A stretch of 64,000 nucleotides of DNA from Triglochin maritima (Eukaryota; Streptophyta; Magnoliopsida; Alismatales; Juncaginaceae): the NCBI GenBank assembly GCA_963682175.1, contig OY821772.1, forward strand, positions 58,550,925-58,614,924, given 5' to 3'. Position 1 is the stretch's first letter, and each line of letters starts with the position of its first letter. Shown here one piece after another: positions 1 to 10,954 of the stretch. The position numbers were made by a program, and so were the translations under genes. The notes beneath the pieces are model-generated. The model had not been told where the DNA came from. It ran no database searches and worked only from the letters and a program-made list of their open reading frames with translations.

Positions 1-1041
1 GCAATAAATCCCATGCATCTAAGAGACTATAAAATTACAATACACATTCCGAACACACCTTGGTGGAAGTACTGGTTCCCCAATTAAGTATACCTTTTCT
101 AATGCATTTGAAGGAATGGATAACGTGTTATGTCTATCTCATTTCACTTCTATGTTTCATTGCTTTTGTCAACCTACTTGCAACCTTGATCTTCGTCTAA
201 TAATTTCTACTTGATTGAGTGTACATTCTCCACCTACGATGATACAATCCTAGTTTTACAGGGACATCAATGATACCTCCGTTGCTCATGGAGAATTCAT
301 ACCGACTTTTGCATCTCCTTGCTTAGATAATGGAGACATTTTATTTTTCTTCTTCCGGTAAATAATCTGTTCCATTCACTCAAAAAAAATAGAAGCTTTT
401 TTCTGTTCTTATGGTCGATGCATTAGGAAACTTGATAAAAACATTTAGGTGCGAGGTAAAAAAGTATATGTATTTCACATCAAACACAATTTCCCTACAA
501 ACACGTATTATAATCAAAAGCACCCGTTTAAATGTGTATTTGCATTTCAAATATTAATTAAAAAAATACTTAAAAAGGCAAAGCATGATAAAGAATGGTC
601 GACTAAACCATGGACTTGTTCAATAAATCATGAAGAAACCTCCAAGTAAATGTTTCTTCCAATATTTTGTTAGTCTTTAATTTTCAGGTGAACTTTTTAC
701 TTAAAAATATCCAAACTAATTGTTGCGTTTTGGTTTAATCAATCACTTCATTTAATTCACTGCTTAAAAGAAAATTCCTATAGGAAATGCTAAGTGTACG
801 GTGTACTCAAGGCTGGATTGTCATATTTGACATTTTTTAAAGCCACAATACTTGTTTTGAAATCGTATCTCTAGATATGTTTGCATGATGGTAATCACAA
901 TCATACGGATAAATAACAATTTACATTCCCAATTTGCATAATATTTCATACTTATTGATTTCTACATACTTTTTTATTTGGGTTACTACCTGCCTATATA
1001 AGTTCAGATTTATACCATGGAGACATCTGATTTAGTGATAC
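1..1041. other. AT-rich intergenic DNA, no gene seen
   Basis: No coding region with recognisable domains, RNA gene or transposon terminus could be supported. The open frame at 449-649 is short, lysine-rich and matches no family I know. The stretch ends at the 8-bp target duplication of the next element. Confidence 0.5.
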
Positions 1042-1049
1042 AGATTAAT

Positions 1050-1591
1050 TAGGGTGGTCAATTTTACATGAAACACGATTACACGAAAACGACACGAACT
1101 TAACGGATATGGATTGAGAATTTGAACATGATTAATAAATTGGTTAGATGTGACAATACGATTATTAAATGAGTTGGATATGATTTTTTGTTGCAAAAAC
1201 GATTAACACGATTAAGACACGATAAATAATCAGGTAATTAGGTACATGATTAAAAATACTACACGATTAATACCGACAAGTCTACAAGTAATATATAAGT
1301 TATAAATTATAATGAACGAGTGACATGCAACATACAATCGGTATTCGTGTAATAAATAGAACTAATTGTGTATGGATTATTGTATAATTGTGTAAACGGT
1401 AGTTGTGTTAAACGTGTACATGAAGTAACATATTTAATAATCGTGTATAGCAACACGATTATAAAAAAGGTTGGATACGGTAGAAGTTTAGCAACATGAT
1501 TATTAAATTGTTCGGATACAGTGTAGCTCCTAGAGCTTATACATACGACTTGACATGACACGATTAGCACACAACACGATTGACAGTCCTA
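1050..1591. mobile_element. Non-autonomous hAT-like element (542 bp)
   Basis: The ends are TAGGGTGGTCAA on the left and, read inward from the right, TAGGACTGTCAA. These are imperfect inverted termini of the TAGGG-TGTCAA type known from plant hAT MITEs. A perfect 8-bp direct repeat AGATTAAT flanks it at 1042-1049 and 1592-1599, which is the duplication length hAT transposases make. The interior is non-coding and rich in the motif ACACGATTA in both orientations, resembling hAT subterminal repeats. It has no transposase and would need one supplied in trans. The clean duplication makes the boundaries firm; superfamily assignment rests on termini and duplication length. Confidence 0.8.
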
Positions 1592-1599
1592 AGATTAAT

Positions 1600-2056
1600 G
1601 TATATGAAGGTGTTGGTTTGTTAAGCTTTCATGGGGATTGTAACTTATATTTTAGATTTGTGGTTTTTACTTGCCAAATACTTTATGCAATTAACCGCCT
1701 GAATCACAAATGAGGCCTACAAGGATGCGGTGAAGGCGCAAGACGGAGGTCGTGAAAGGATATCTGGGTTTGCATCAGGCTCCATGGTGGAGGAAGAAAT
1801 TAATATGAAAATAATACCCAATATACTTCTGCATGTATTCTACTTACGTCTCTTAATTATGATATTTGTTGACGGTTGTGTTTATTTTAATAAATTGTAT
1901 CTTTGCAGATCAATTATTGTCACTCATTTTGATGACAAATTTACATTAAATGACTTGTCCATTTTACCATATATTGTTAAGGCTCTACCATGACGACAAA
2001 CACAAAAAAAAAACCCTGATAAGTAGTAAATAACATAATAAATTACAATTTGATCG
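1600..2056. other. Intergenic DNA between two hAT-like elements
   Basis: No feature is supported. Codons from about 1703 to 1810 read open on the plus strand and look mildly exon-like, but no domain, start or splice pair could be assigned. Confidence 0.4.
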
Positions 2057-2064
2057 ATTGAACC

Positions 2065-2861
2065 TAGGGCTGTCAAGTTCTGCTCGGGATCGATAGATCG
2101 CTCCATGTTCGCTCGATTTTGCTCTGATTTTGCTCGAAATTGCTCGGATCGGTTAGTAACGAGCCGAGCACGAGCAGACCCCGCTCGCTCGATGCTCGCT
2201 CAATTATCTCTCGAAACCTTATTACTATATCTAATTATTTGATGAACCTGAATATTCTATCCAATTACCCGACCGGTAAAGTGTTAAACTCATTAAATAA
2301 ACTAATTTACCAAACCCAACAATCCATTTAACAAACCAAACCAAAATACTCATTAGAATCAAAACCATATTAGTACTAAACATTTCATTTCTTTCATTAT
2401 TATTTTTTTCTCATTCTTTTCTACACCAAAAGTTCAAATAAATTAAGGTTTGGGTCAGGTAGATGATCTTATTTATAAGATGTTGATGTTGTGAGTTGTC
2501 TTACAATTTAGAAGATTGTGTTTTATTTTAATATTGTGTTGATTTTGTTTGATCCAAGTGTATAATCTTATTTATAAGATGTTAATGTTGTCGTATAATT
2601 TATAAGATTGTGTTTTATTTTAGGTGTTAATTTTAAGATTGTGTTAGTAACTATTATTATATTTGTCTTAAGTAATTTTATAATTTACTTATTAGGACAA
2701 CATTATTAGGAATTCAATACCAAAAAAAAAGTTTAGGTTAATGAGCCGCCCGCTCGCGAGAAGATCGAACCGAGCACGAGCATAATTTTCCGTTCGAAAC
2801 CCTTAACGAGCCGATCTTGAGCAGACTCGGATCGCTCGTTTAGAGATCGATTACACCCCTA
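2065..2861. mobile_element. Non-autonomous hAT-like element (797 bp)
   Basis: The left end is TAGGGCTGTCAAG and the right end, read inward, is TAGGGGTGTAATC. The flanking 8-mers are ATTGAACC (2057-2064) and GTTGAACC (2862-2869), identical in seven of eight positions, fitting an aged hAT target duplication. Both subterminal regions are dense in GCTCG and its complement CGAGC (about 2083-2200 and 2745-2845), a plausible array of transposase binding sites. The middle contains an imperfect internal duplication (about 2456-2640). No coding capacity is present. It belongs to the same broad terminal type as the 1050-1591 element but its subterminal motif differs, so it is probably a separate family. 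Confidence 0.75.
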
Positions 2862-2869
2862 GTTGAACC

Positions 2870-4298
2870 TAAAATGCTAAATTACACCCCTTAAAAACAT
2901 GATCGATCTATAACACTTTACCACGCTATCAATAAATTATTACTTTTCATTATATTAACTGTTTTAAAAAAAATGTGTTTTTATCCTTAACTTTATAAGG
3001 TAGGTCTAATTTTAAGGCAGAGTTCTAATTCAGATGCCAAATATGATTAAACATGATGGCAAAATGGTGTAAATCTAAACCAAATCGGACACAAATTTAA
3101 ATCTTAGTTTACTGTAAACTTAGGAATAGATGCACTCTTACAAAGTAACACAAAAAAAGACAAATATAGTGAGAACTAACAATTGTTTTGGTAAATGAAT
3201 ACACAAGGTGTTTTACATTCAAAGTTTGAGAGGTTTGCAAATGACGATATTAGGATCAAAATGTCAAACATAAATTGAAAATTCAGAGAGGCAAATTAAT
3301 GTTGTTAATCATAACATGCACTGTTAAAGTCAAAATGATGGAGACACATTGTTGTTTCTCATTGTTTTCTTTGTAGGAAAAAAACCCAGTCAAACTCCTG
3401 AAAGTAAGATGTTGCCGTATCCGATTTCGAGTAAACTGACATACATACAATTATGTCTCTTGGACAAATTTTTACGTGTATATAAATTCAAGATAATGAT
3501 TTGATCTCTAGGCACATATGCCTCAAGACGACAAGAACAAAGAGGTCGTTTGGGTGCGATGGGATTCGGCTCCCCGATGAGGCCGGAGCTACTAGAGTGC
3601 CAGGATGCATCCAAACATGAATGTAGATTCGTGGGAGTTGGACTCTCAGCACGGAACCCGATGCTTTTCTTTAGCATGAATGGAGAAGTTGTGGGAATAA
3701 CCCTGCTCAAATGAGCAGATACCACATCTTATCCCACATTAGGCACTGCTAGGTGGGTAATATTCTAGTCTGGTTTCGTTGAATGGATGTGGAAGACGTT
3801 GAATGGGTGGGTAATATTGTTGTCTACGCTACATTTTTTAAGGGTTGGGGTGGTTGATGCCAGTTAAGTAGGGATTCACATCATTCCTTTCCATCTGCTT
3901 CAATGGATTTTAAATACGTTTATGTCTATCCAATGTTAAGCAAGTGTTGAGGCCAATTTGGGGAATGTATGAGGGTAATTTGGGGAATGTGAGGATGTCC
4001 ATGTATGGCAATCCAAGACGACTCTTCCCCATCGAAACAACTCCCTACGTTTGGAGAAGAAGCAGATTTTGGGGCCAGCTTCCCAGGAGCCGAATTCCCA
4101 GCAGAAGTTCTTTTGTAGGAGCCACATCCAAACTCGGCCAAAGTTTCTTGTGTTTTTACCATTTTTGTGTTGAGGTTCATGAACATGAAAGACAGACAAA
4201 TCCTTATCCTCCGATTTGGTTGATTGAGTACATCTAAACACGAAGTATTTTGATAAACCATGTTAATTTATTCACAAACCAAGATTTTCCCAAGAATT
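2870..4298. other. Intergenic DNA with possible degraded MITE ends
   Basis: No gene is supported. Segments near 3543-3680 and 4030-4140 share GC-richer text in opposite orientation (GGTCGTTTGG and a block around GAGCCGAAT), which may be remnants of inverted termini of an old element. I could not define ends or a target duplication. Overlapping ORFs on both strands at 3926-4261 look like by-products of this GC-richer block. Confidence 0.35.
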
Positions 4299-4336
4299 TT
4301 TTCCTCTTTTATATAAGAGTATATAAAAGAGGAAAA
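4299..4336. repeat. Perfect 17-bp inverted repeat (hairpin) at LTR truncation point
   Basis: Positions 4299-4315 and 4320-4336 are perfect reverse complements separated by a 4-base loop (AGAG). The right arm is ordinary LTR sequence (compare 57160-57185). The left arm lies where homology to that LTR stops. The hairpin therefore marks the break of the older LTR and may come from fold-back or template switching at a broken end. Confidence 0.75.
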
Positions 4337-7300
4337 GATTACTTTTATATATTGAATAGACCTAACAAGTAAAACATTATGGAATTGTGTTTCGTGTCAT
4401 TAATGTTTTACTGTGTCTTGGATCCTAAGATATGAGACTTATATCTTTTCACTCAAGAAGTGCTTAATTTGATTATTGTCAAAAGCTATCAATGAGTGTA
4501 GTGATAAAGGCAATAGTTGGTTGAACATGACTTGTGCTGGAAAAGATAGCTAGTCAAACGATTATCGTTGCCCCTCTTAATTGAGTGATGATATTAGTAG
4601 GCCCCTTGATAAAGCAAAATTATAATGTGCACAATGTAACTTGAGTTAAGTTACATAGTTATAATTAGCTTAAAGAGATCAAGAAATGAATATAATACAA
4701 AGGTGACACATTTCTACTTTGTATATATTCTTAATATCATGAGGCAATGGACGGACAAAAGTGGTGCATTTACATCACTAAATGGATCGTGTTTTATCGA
4801 GTGGAACAAAGACATCTATGCTAATTGGGTAAGTATAATGTGTAGCTAGATACCGCTTATAGTTTGAGATATTAAGTGTTTAATATCATTGTCAATTTAG
4901 TTTAGATCCTCCTATATCACTGTTAATTTTAGGAGAGAATAAACAATGGATCATGGCTAAAGAATAACTCTTGATAAGGATGTTTTGGTAGCCTATGAAA
5001 GGGCACCTACTCCTACTTGTTTAATACGAATGCAAAAATCTTTCTCTCGTTAATCTCTCCCTAATCACCACGAAAATTTCTTAGTAAATTTAAGTTTTAG
5101 AGATAAGAATCTCAGGAGCTTAAAGAGGTGTCATTAGCTAGATTCTAAACCTTGTTAAAGATTGATTGGCTAGCTCCTTTCTCTCTAATCTTGTTTAGAG
5201 TTTGGTGAACAATCGGAGGCAAATCCGTGGACGATTCAACAGGCAACGCGACTCCGGATCTTCAAAAAGGTTTTAGAGAACCTTTAGGTATGATTCTACC
5301 TTTGTGATTAATAAATGTAGGGTTGCATGTTATTAGAATAAACACAAAGTAATGTACATAGAAATTGTTGAAAATATGAAAATCGATCTTGTATGTGTAG
5401 GATTTCATGTTTAATTATACATATATATTTTTCGAATTTTCATGTATAATAAGGATCTATTACAATTTTCTTCGATTTATTTTATGCATGCATCGGTTTG
5501 TTTTAACAACTAGTTTCAAAAACTTATTAAAACAAACACAAAGGGACTCCGAAATTCATACCTAGAAGTTCTCAAAAACTTCTTGACGTTTCAGAGACGT
5601 TGAGGAAGCCAATCGTCGCTTCTCGTTGCGCCGGATGCCTCCGAGTGTTCACCGAAACCCTAAACAAGGTTGGAGAGAAAGGAGCTAGCCAATCAATCTC
5701 CAAACAAGCTTAGAATCTAGCTACAAACCCCTTCCTTAGCCTCTGAGAATTCTCCTTCAAAGACTTAGAAACCTAAGAGAATTTTCGTGGATTTTTGTGG
5801 TGAATTTTTTGAGAGAAAATAATTAGAAAGCAACTTATATCAATTGAGGAGAATAATCACTTATTTATAGGCTCTTATCTTACTCTCAATCATAGCTATT
5901 CTTAAGCCACGAATTCTTGACATTTTCTCTCACAAACTAATTCCAAAATGCATTACATGCATTCACAAAACGTTTGACCAAGTTTGGAGCTAATCTAACC
6001 ATCGATCAAATTAATCTCTTAATTATCAAAGGCAGAAAATCGATCGTGCTTCGGTTTACCGAGTCCCACTCGGTTAACCGAATATGTCACGATTGTTTAA
6101 CCGAGTACGCGACGGATGACCGAATCTTAAGGAGAAAAATTCTCCTTAACCGATCGGACTAATTCTCGTCCAAGACCGAGTGCTATTCGGTTAACAGAAA
6201 ATATCGGAACTTGACATTGTTCGGTCGACCGTTTCTAGTTCGGTACACCGTACCAAAGATCCAGGTACTTTGGTCAAGTTCGGTCAATCAACTACGACTA
6301 TCCGTTCCACGTTCGGTTGACCGATCCATAGATCCTTCGGTCGACCGAACCATAACGGATTACCGAACTTCTACCCGATTTTGCCTTTTTCAAATTTTGG
6401 ATTTATTTCCAACAAAATTTGAACTTTTGGGGTTTTAGCAAATTCACAACTTATGCAATATATTATACTATGAAATAATAAATTATTGCACCCCATAATA
6501 TATGCATCTCATATGAATTTATCATGATTCTAATTATGTTATATGCAACATAATTGATTTTACTCGTTCACCACATGAGTCATATTTTCTATAAGAAACC
6601 CGACTCATCATATGAACCAAAAATCAAGCTTCTTGTTTCCCGGTTTTTGCGGTGTGACCTATGGGAGGATCTAAACTAAGTTGGCAGTGATATTAAGAGC
6701 TTAATATCACAAGCTATAAGCGGTATCTAGCTACACATTATAGCTCTCAATTAGTTAGATGTCTTAATTCCACTCGAACCAAAACCCGATCCATTTAGTG
6801 ATGGAGTGCACCACTTGTGTCCGTCCCTTGCCTCATGATATTAAGAATACACACAAAGTAGTATTGTGTCATCTTTGTATTAATATTCATTTCTTGATCT
6901 CTTTAAGCGAGTTATAAATATGTGACTTAACTCAAATCACATTGTGCACATTATAACTTTGCTTTATCAAGGGGCCCACTAATATCATCACTCAATTAAG
7001 AGGGGCAATGATAATCTTTTGACTAACTATCTTCTCCAACGAAAGTTATGCTTAACCAACTAATGCCTTTACACTACACTCATCGATAGCTCAAGACACT
7101 AGTCTAATTAAGAACTCCTTAAGCGATCAGATATAAGTCTCATATCAAAGGACCAAGGACACAGTAAAATATTAATGACACAGAAACACATTCCTATAAT
7201 ATTTTACTTGTTAGGTCAATTCAGTATACAAAAGTACTATTTTCCTCTTTTGTGTACCCGTGTTGTCACTCACTTGTAGAGCTATAATGATCTATGACCA

Positions 7301-7587
7301 ACACGACAATCTTAACTCGGTAATTAATGTTCCATGTTAATTACCATGATTGCGAATATCTTTTGTTTTATGTAAACCAATATCTTTTAGAGCTCTACGG
7401 TTAAGGACCAAGAGCATCTTCCTTAACACTTCTAAAAGACGAATAACATAAACAAGGAACAAAACGATTTCTCATTCAATTCATAATAATTGATATTTAA
7501 AAGTAAAACTTTTAGAACACATTCCCTTCAGTATGTTGTATTAAAAATTGTAAAATATATACATACATAGGGATACGAAATCCTACA
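4317..7587 (-). mobile_element. Truncated Copia LTR of family B, interrupted by a solo LTR
   Basis: Read on the minus strand, 7587 to 7536 and then 5390 to about 4317 match the LTR at 55300-57474 colinearly, starting TGTAGGATTTCGTATCC. The match is broken only by the family A solo LTR at 5396-7530. The distal part of the LTR (about 290 bp) is missing and is replaced by a 17-bp hairpin. The LTR end at 7587 directly abuts hAT transposase coding sequence, so the parent element inserted into the hAT gene. Family B LTRs are related to, but clearly diverged from, family A. Confidence 0.8.
5396..7530 (-). mobile_element. Copia solo LTR, family A
   Basis: This 2135-bp sequence begins TGTAGGATTTCATG and ends ATTCCCTTCA, matching both LTRs of the nearly intact element at 12235-22180. 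It is flanked by the 5-bp direct repeat GTATG (5391-5395 and 7531-7535). No internal retroelement sequence adjoins it, so it is a solo LTR left by LTR-LTR recombination. The empty site can be read in the related LTR at about 55349-55360, where the corresponding sequence CATAC is uninterrupted. ORFs at 5974-6162 and 6211-6438 are incidental reading of LTR DNA. Confidence 0.9.
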
Positions 7588-9554
7588 CAGACAACCATCG
7601 AAAGAACCTTTAAAAAAGAAGATAGGAAAACAATTAATCAAAAATGGTCTAGGCGTTTCTATAGATGTGGTATACCATTCAACACTACACTTACAGACTC
7701 GAACTTAAACCCATGACGTATCATGAAGTTAGTAACTCGTGCCTTAAACAGGAAATTGACTACACTAGAGGTATACTAGAGTCGTACAGAGAAGATTGGG
7801 CAACATACGGGTGCACGTTGATGACAGATTACTGGACTGATAGGTCCGGTAGGAATATAATCAATTTTATAGTAAATTGTCCAACAGGTACCATGTTCAT
7901 TAGGTCTGTAAATGATTCCGGTCACTCTCACACCGCAGACTACCTGTACAAGCTGATGGACAAGGTAGTTGGCGAGATTGGCGAAGAACACGTTGTTTAG
8001 GTGGTCACCGACAACGCCGCTGCGTACGTACTTGCCGGTAGGAAGTTGCAGCAAAAAAGAAGGAGATTGTTTTGGACTCCCTGTGCAGCACATTGCATCG
8101 ATCTCATTTTGGAGGATATTGGTAAGCTGTTTTTGAAGACTATTGCTTTAGCTCGTAAGATCATCAAACATTTCAACAGCTCTGTCATGTTGTTGAAGAG
8201 GATGCGAATTGTCATTGAAGGAAACTTGCTACGCCCTGCTGTCACGAGATTTGCCACAGCCTTTCTGACATTGCAAAGGTTGTTTCTGAAGAAAGACAGA
8301 CTCCGAGCCTTTGTTGTTTTCCCGGAGTACAACGATCCTAATGCAAGTTGGATAAAGAACAAGAAAAAGAAGGAGATCTCTACTGAAGTTGCCGAAACCA
8401 TTCTACAAAGTTGCTTCTGGACCAACATCGTGAAGGCACTGAAGACCTCACAACCTATGGTCCAGGTTCTTAGACTTGTTGACGGCGATGAGAAACCACC
8501 GATGGGATATCTATATGACGCAATGGAGAAAGCCAAAGAACAAATCATGAGGAACTTTGACGGAAACCCGAGGTTGTACAAGCAAGTCATTGACCTCATC
8601 GACACCAGGTGGGGTCCAGGGAAGATGATGTCCTCACCGCTACACTCAGTTGGTTTCTTACTCAACCCTGGTACCTTCTTCTCCGTCCCACCTCAGGATC
8701 GAAATGTATCTTTCAATGAGCATATGCCTGGATTCATGGATGTCGTAGAGCGGCTCGTCCCCACTCCTGCAGAACAAGACAAGATTTGCGGTCTACTTGA
8801 TCGTTACAAGAACTCCCTCGGAATATTCTCGAGGGATATGATCGTCAGACAAAGGACGGAAAGAAGACCTATAGATTGGTGGCAATCTTATGGAACAGAC
8901 ATGGGAGAGACCGCATTACAGAGGTTGTCCCCGAGGGTGTTGGGATTGACATGCTCGGCATCAGGTTGTGAGCGGAATTGGAGTGTCTTCGAACAGTTGC
9001 ACTCAACGAGAAGGAACAGGTTGGTTGTGAAGAAGATGAACGACTTGGTGTATGTGAACTACAACCAAAAGTTAAGGCAAAGGTTTCAGCAAAGGATGGA
9101 GAAGCCTGAATTTTATGACCCCATCAGTGTGGACTACGATCTCTTCGACGAGCATCCATGGTTGGTAGAAACTGAAGATCCGGTCTTCGCTGGAGAGGAG
9201 CTTACATGGGCTGATGCCGAGGAAGCAGATTTAGGACATTCTTCTTCACGGAGACGCTTTGCTCGATCCACGTCATCTGACGCGCGGTGTTCCACTACAT
9301 CTGACACGCCATTATTAGGTGTTGGCATGGATGATGTCATCGTTCACATTAGTTCTAGAGATCCAGGTGCATCGAGTTATCAACCACCGATGGACATCGA
9401 CGAGCAATATGTCCAATCCGACGATGAAGAAACTGAAGAAGATGATGTCTACGTCGACAATCCGAACGAGAACCACTCCGACGACTCTGATGGTGGTGGA
9501 GGATATGATATGGTTCCCAGTTGGACATTAGATCAATGTGTCCAATGTAATTAA
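7588..9554 (+). pseudogene. hAT-family transposase pseudogene, 5' truncated
   Basis: The protein resembles plant hAT transposases with a DUF659-type region followed by the C-terminal dimerisation domain. Conserved text includes WTDRSGRNIINF, the block VTDNAA, TPCAAHCIDL, RPAVTRFATAFLTLQ and, near 8965-9030, CSASGCERNWSVFEQLHS, which is the hAT C-terminal signature. An acidic tail follows to the stop at 9552-9554. Three lesions are visible. The N-terminal BED zinc finger is missing because LTR sequence abuts at 7587. Codons from 7591 (ending in GIPFN) are one frame off the main frame, so a frameshift lies near 7700-7715. An in-frame TAG stands at 7998-8000 where relatives usually have Gln, consistent with CAG to TAG. 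The remaining 517-codon frame from 8001 is open, so decay is fairly recent, but no complete protein can be made. Confidence 0.9.
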
Positions 9555-9912
9555 TTAGTTTGCTTGTAATTCTAATTTCTCTCTTATCTGCTATTGTATG
9601 AATTCTGAGTTACCTTTGTAATCGTACTACTATGCAATAAATTGTATACCAAAGTGTTTAGGTGGGTAGAGGGGTGCCTAGTGAGGCCTTGGTCGATGTA
9701 CTATGTGTCTTTTTGAAGCCTAAACATGTATGGTATTTTTAGATAACATTTGTGCATTTTTTCCAATTTTTCCATAATTTTTAACTATTTTATCAAATTT
9801 AATTGATTAAAAAATAAAAAAATGACCGCCCAGACTTGGACGGTCGCACAATCGCCCAGCCGACGGGACGCGCCCGGTCACCTAGGCTCGCCTCGGCGGT
9901 GCGTGAACACTG
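7588..9912 (+). mobile_element. hAT element, 3' portion with right terminus
   Basis: Downstream of the transposase stop lies an AT-rich subterminal stretch, then a GC-rich end. Read inward from 9912 it starts CAGTGTTCACGCACCGCC, the CAGTGTT-type terminus common in plant hAT elements. The left terminus is not present beside it because family B LTR sequence truncates the element at 7588. The 8 bases after the right end are ATCTAAAC. Sequence immediately to the right is Copia RNase H coding sequence, so the hAT element originally jumped into an older Copia copy. Confidence 0.8.
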
Positions 9913-9913
9913 A

Positions 9914-10122
9914 TCTAAACAACTAATGTGTCATGCTACAACAAAATATATTGATATTGACGTGCATTTTGTAAAAGAGTTGGGTAGCCTTGATATTTAT
10001 GTTAACTTGATGTCTTCCTTCAGCTGGCAGATCGCAGACATGTTAATAAATTAGTTACCCAAGAAAGAGTTTCACTACTTTGTGTAATGAAGTAGGCATA
10101 TGCAAATTCCAAGTTTAAGGGG
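9914..10122 (+). pseudogene. Copia RNase H C-terminal remnant
   Basis: The plus-strand frame from about 9914 reads Copia RNase H text, including TTKYIDIDVHFVKE and SWQIADMLIN, matching the usual H-I-E-V/I-D...F-V-K/R-E and Q-x-A-D-x-x-T/N-K motifs. An in-frame TAG replaces a Lys codon after DMLIN, and the final block CNEVGICKFQV is in another frame and ends at TAA 10120-10122. It is a dead fragment, cut on its left by hAT insertion. Codon divergence suggests it is older than the other Copia copies here. Confidence 0.75.
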
Positions 10123-10797
10123 AAGCCTTAGATAATGGTTGTATGTGGGCTAATCAATAATGGGCTTCTTTCTCTCTGTAATATCGTGAGTAAACTATGT
10201 CATGGGCCTGAAAAGTGAGCCTCATCCATTCTTACTCTCTTGGGGTAATTCATAGCTAAACTGCTCAAGGCTTCTTCAAGTCTAACACAATTACCATCAA
10301 GTGAAACAATTGGGCGCTAGTAGTAAATGTTCACCTAGCCTAGTCTCTATCTCTATTCTCTACCCTAAAAAAGTGCTATACTAAAACCGACATCTTTTTC
10401 ATACAAACAAATCTTGTGCCCCAACCAGCCAACCTATCACAACATGTCAACAACCAATTAACCTATTTTACTTTTCAAAATAAATAAATAAATAGTGACT
10501 CAACTCTAACTTAGATGAGGCCCATAACCACAAGATGGCTTGCTTTCGATGTCAAATTGTCACCACCTCACATGGCCACATGGGCAGCATACTCTATACC
10601 TCTCTACCAACTCGGAAAGAAGAAAAAAAAGCAAACAAAAACCCCAACACTACCGCAACCAGTAAATCCTTTCCTGACCTTAACACAAAAATCTTATTCG
10701 AACACAAACAAAACAGGTTAGGAACAAGAGAACATGGCATTTAGCAAAAGTTATTACCCTACAAAAACACAAAGTATGTAAAAGGTTGGGTTTAGTC
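10123..10797. other. Intergenic / upstream region of the HMA gene
   Basis: No gene supported. It holds Copia 3' flanking DNA on the left and AT-rich promoter-like DNA on the right. Open frames at 10515-10744 look like coincidental reading. Confidence 0.45.
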
Positions 10798-10803
10798 CAC
10801 GTG
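10798..10803. promoter_or_regulatory. G-box (CACGTG) upstream of HMA gene
   Basis: A CACGTG core lies 157 bp before the HMA start codon, inside the larger imperfect dyad GTCCACGTGCGGAC. G-boxes are bound by plant bZIP and bHLH factors, and this distance from the TATA box (about 100 bp) is typical. Function is inferred from position only. Confidence 0.45.
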
Positions 10804-10900
10804 CGGACCACTTTGAGGACTTTGGTGCCGTAGGCGGCGATGTTAAACAAAGAATCCCAACACATGATCGCGGTCATGTATGGATCTATAGTAATAATTC

Positions 10901-10909
10901 TATATATAG
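10901..10909 (+). promoter_or_regulatory. TATA box of HMA gene
   Basis: TATATATAG sits 46 bp before the ATG at 10955, predicting a transcript start around 10930-10937 and a short 5' leader. Confidence 0.55.
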
Positions 10910-10954
10910 AGGAATAATTTAACTAATCTTCAGTGTGAACGAGGAAGAAGATTA

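Noticed and set aside
1703..1810. Exon-like open text on the plus strand
   Set aside because: No domain, start or splice sites could be assigned.
4232..4239. ATCTAAAC, identical to the 8 bases right of the hAT element (9913-9920)
   Set aside because: It could be the left target duplication, but no hAT terminus follows it and a single 8-mer match in several kb can be chance.
5974..6438. ORFs shared by three places (also 12798-13121 and 20623-20946)
   Set aside because: They are readings of the family A LTR palindrome region, repeated because the LTR is repeated; no start context or domain.
7997..8665. 222-codon minus-strand ORF
   Set aside because: Antisense shadow of the hAT transposase.
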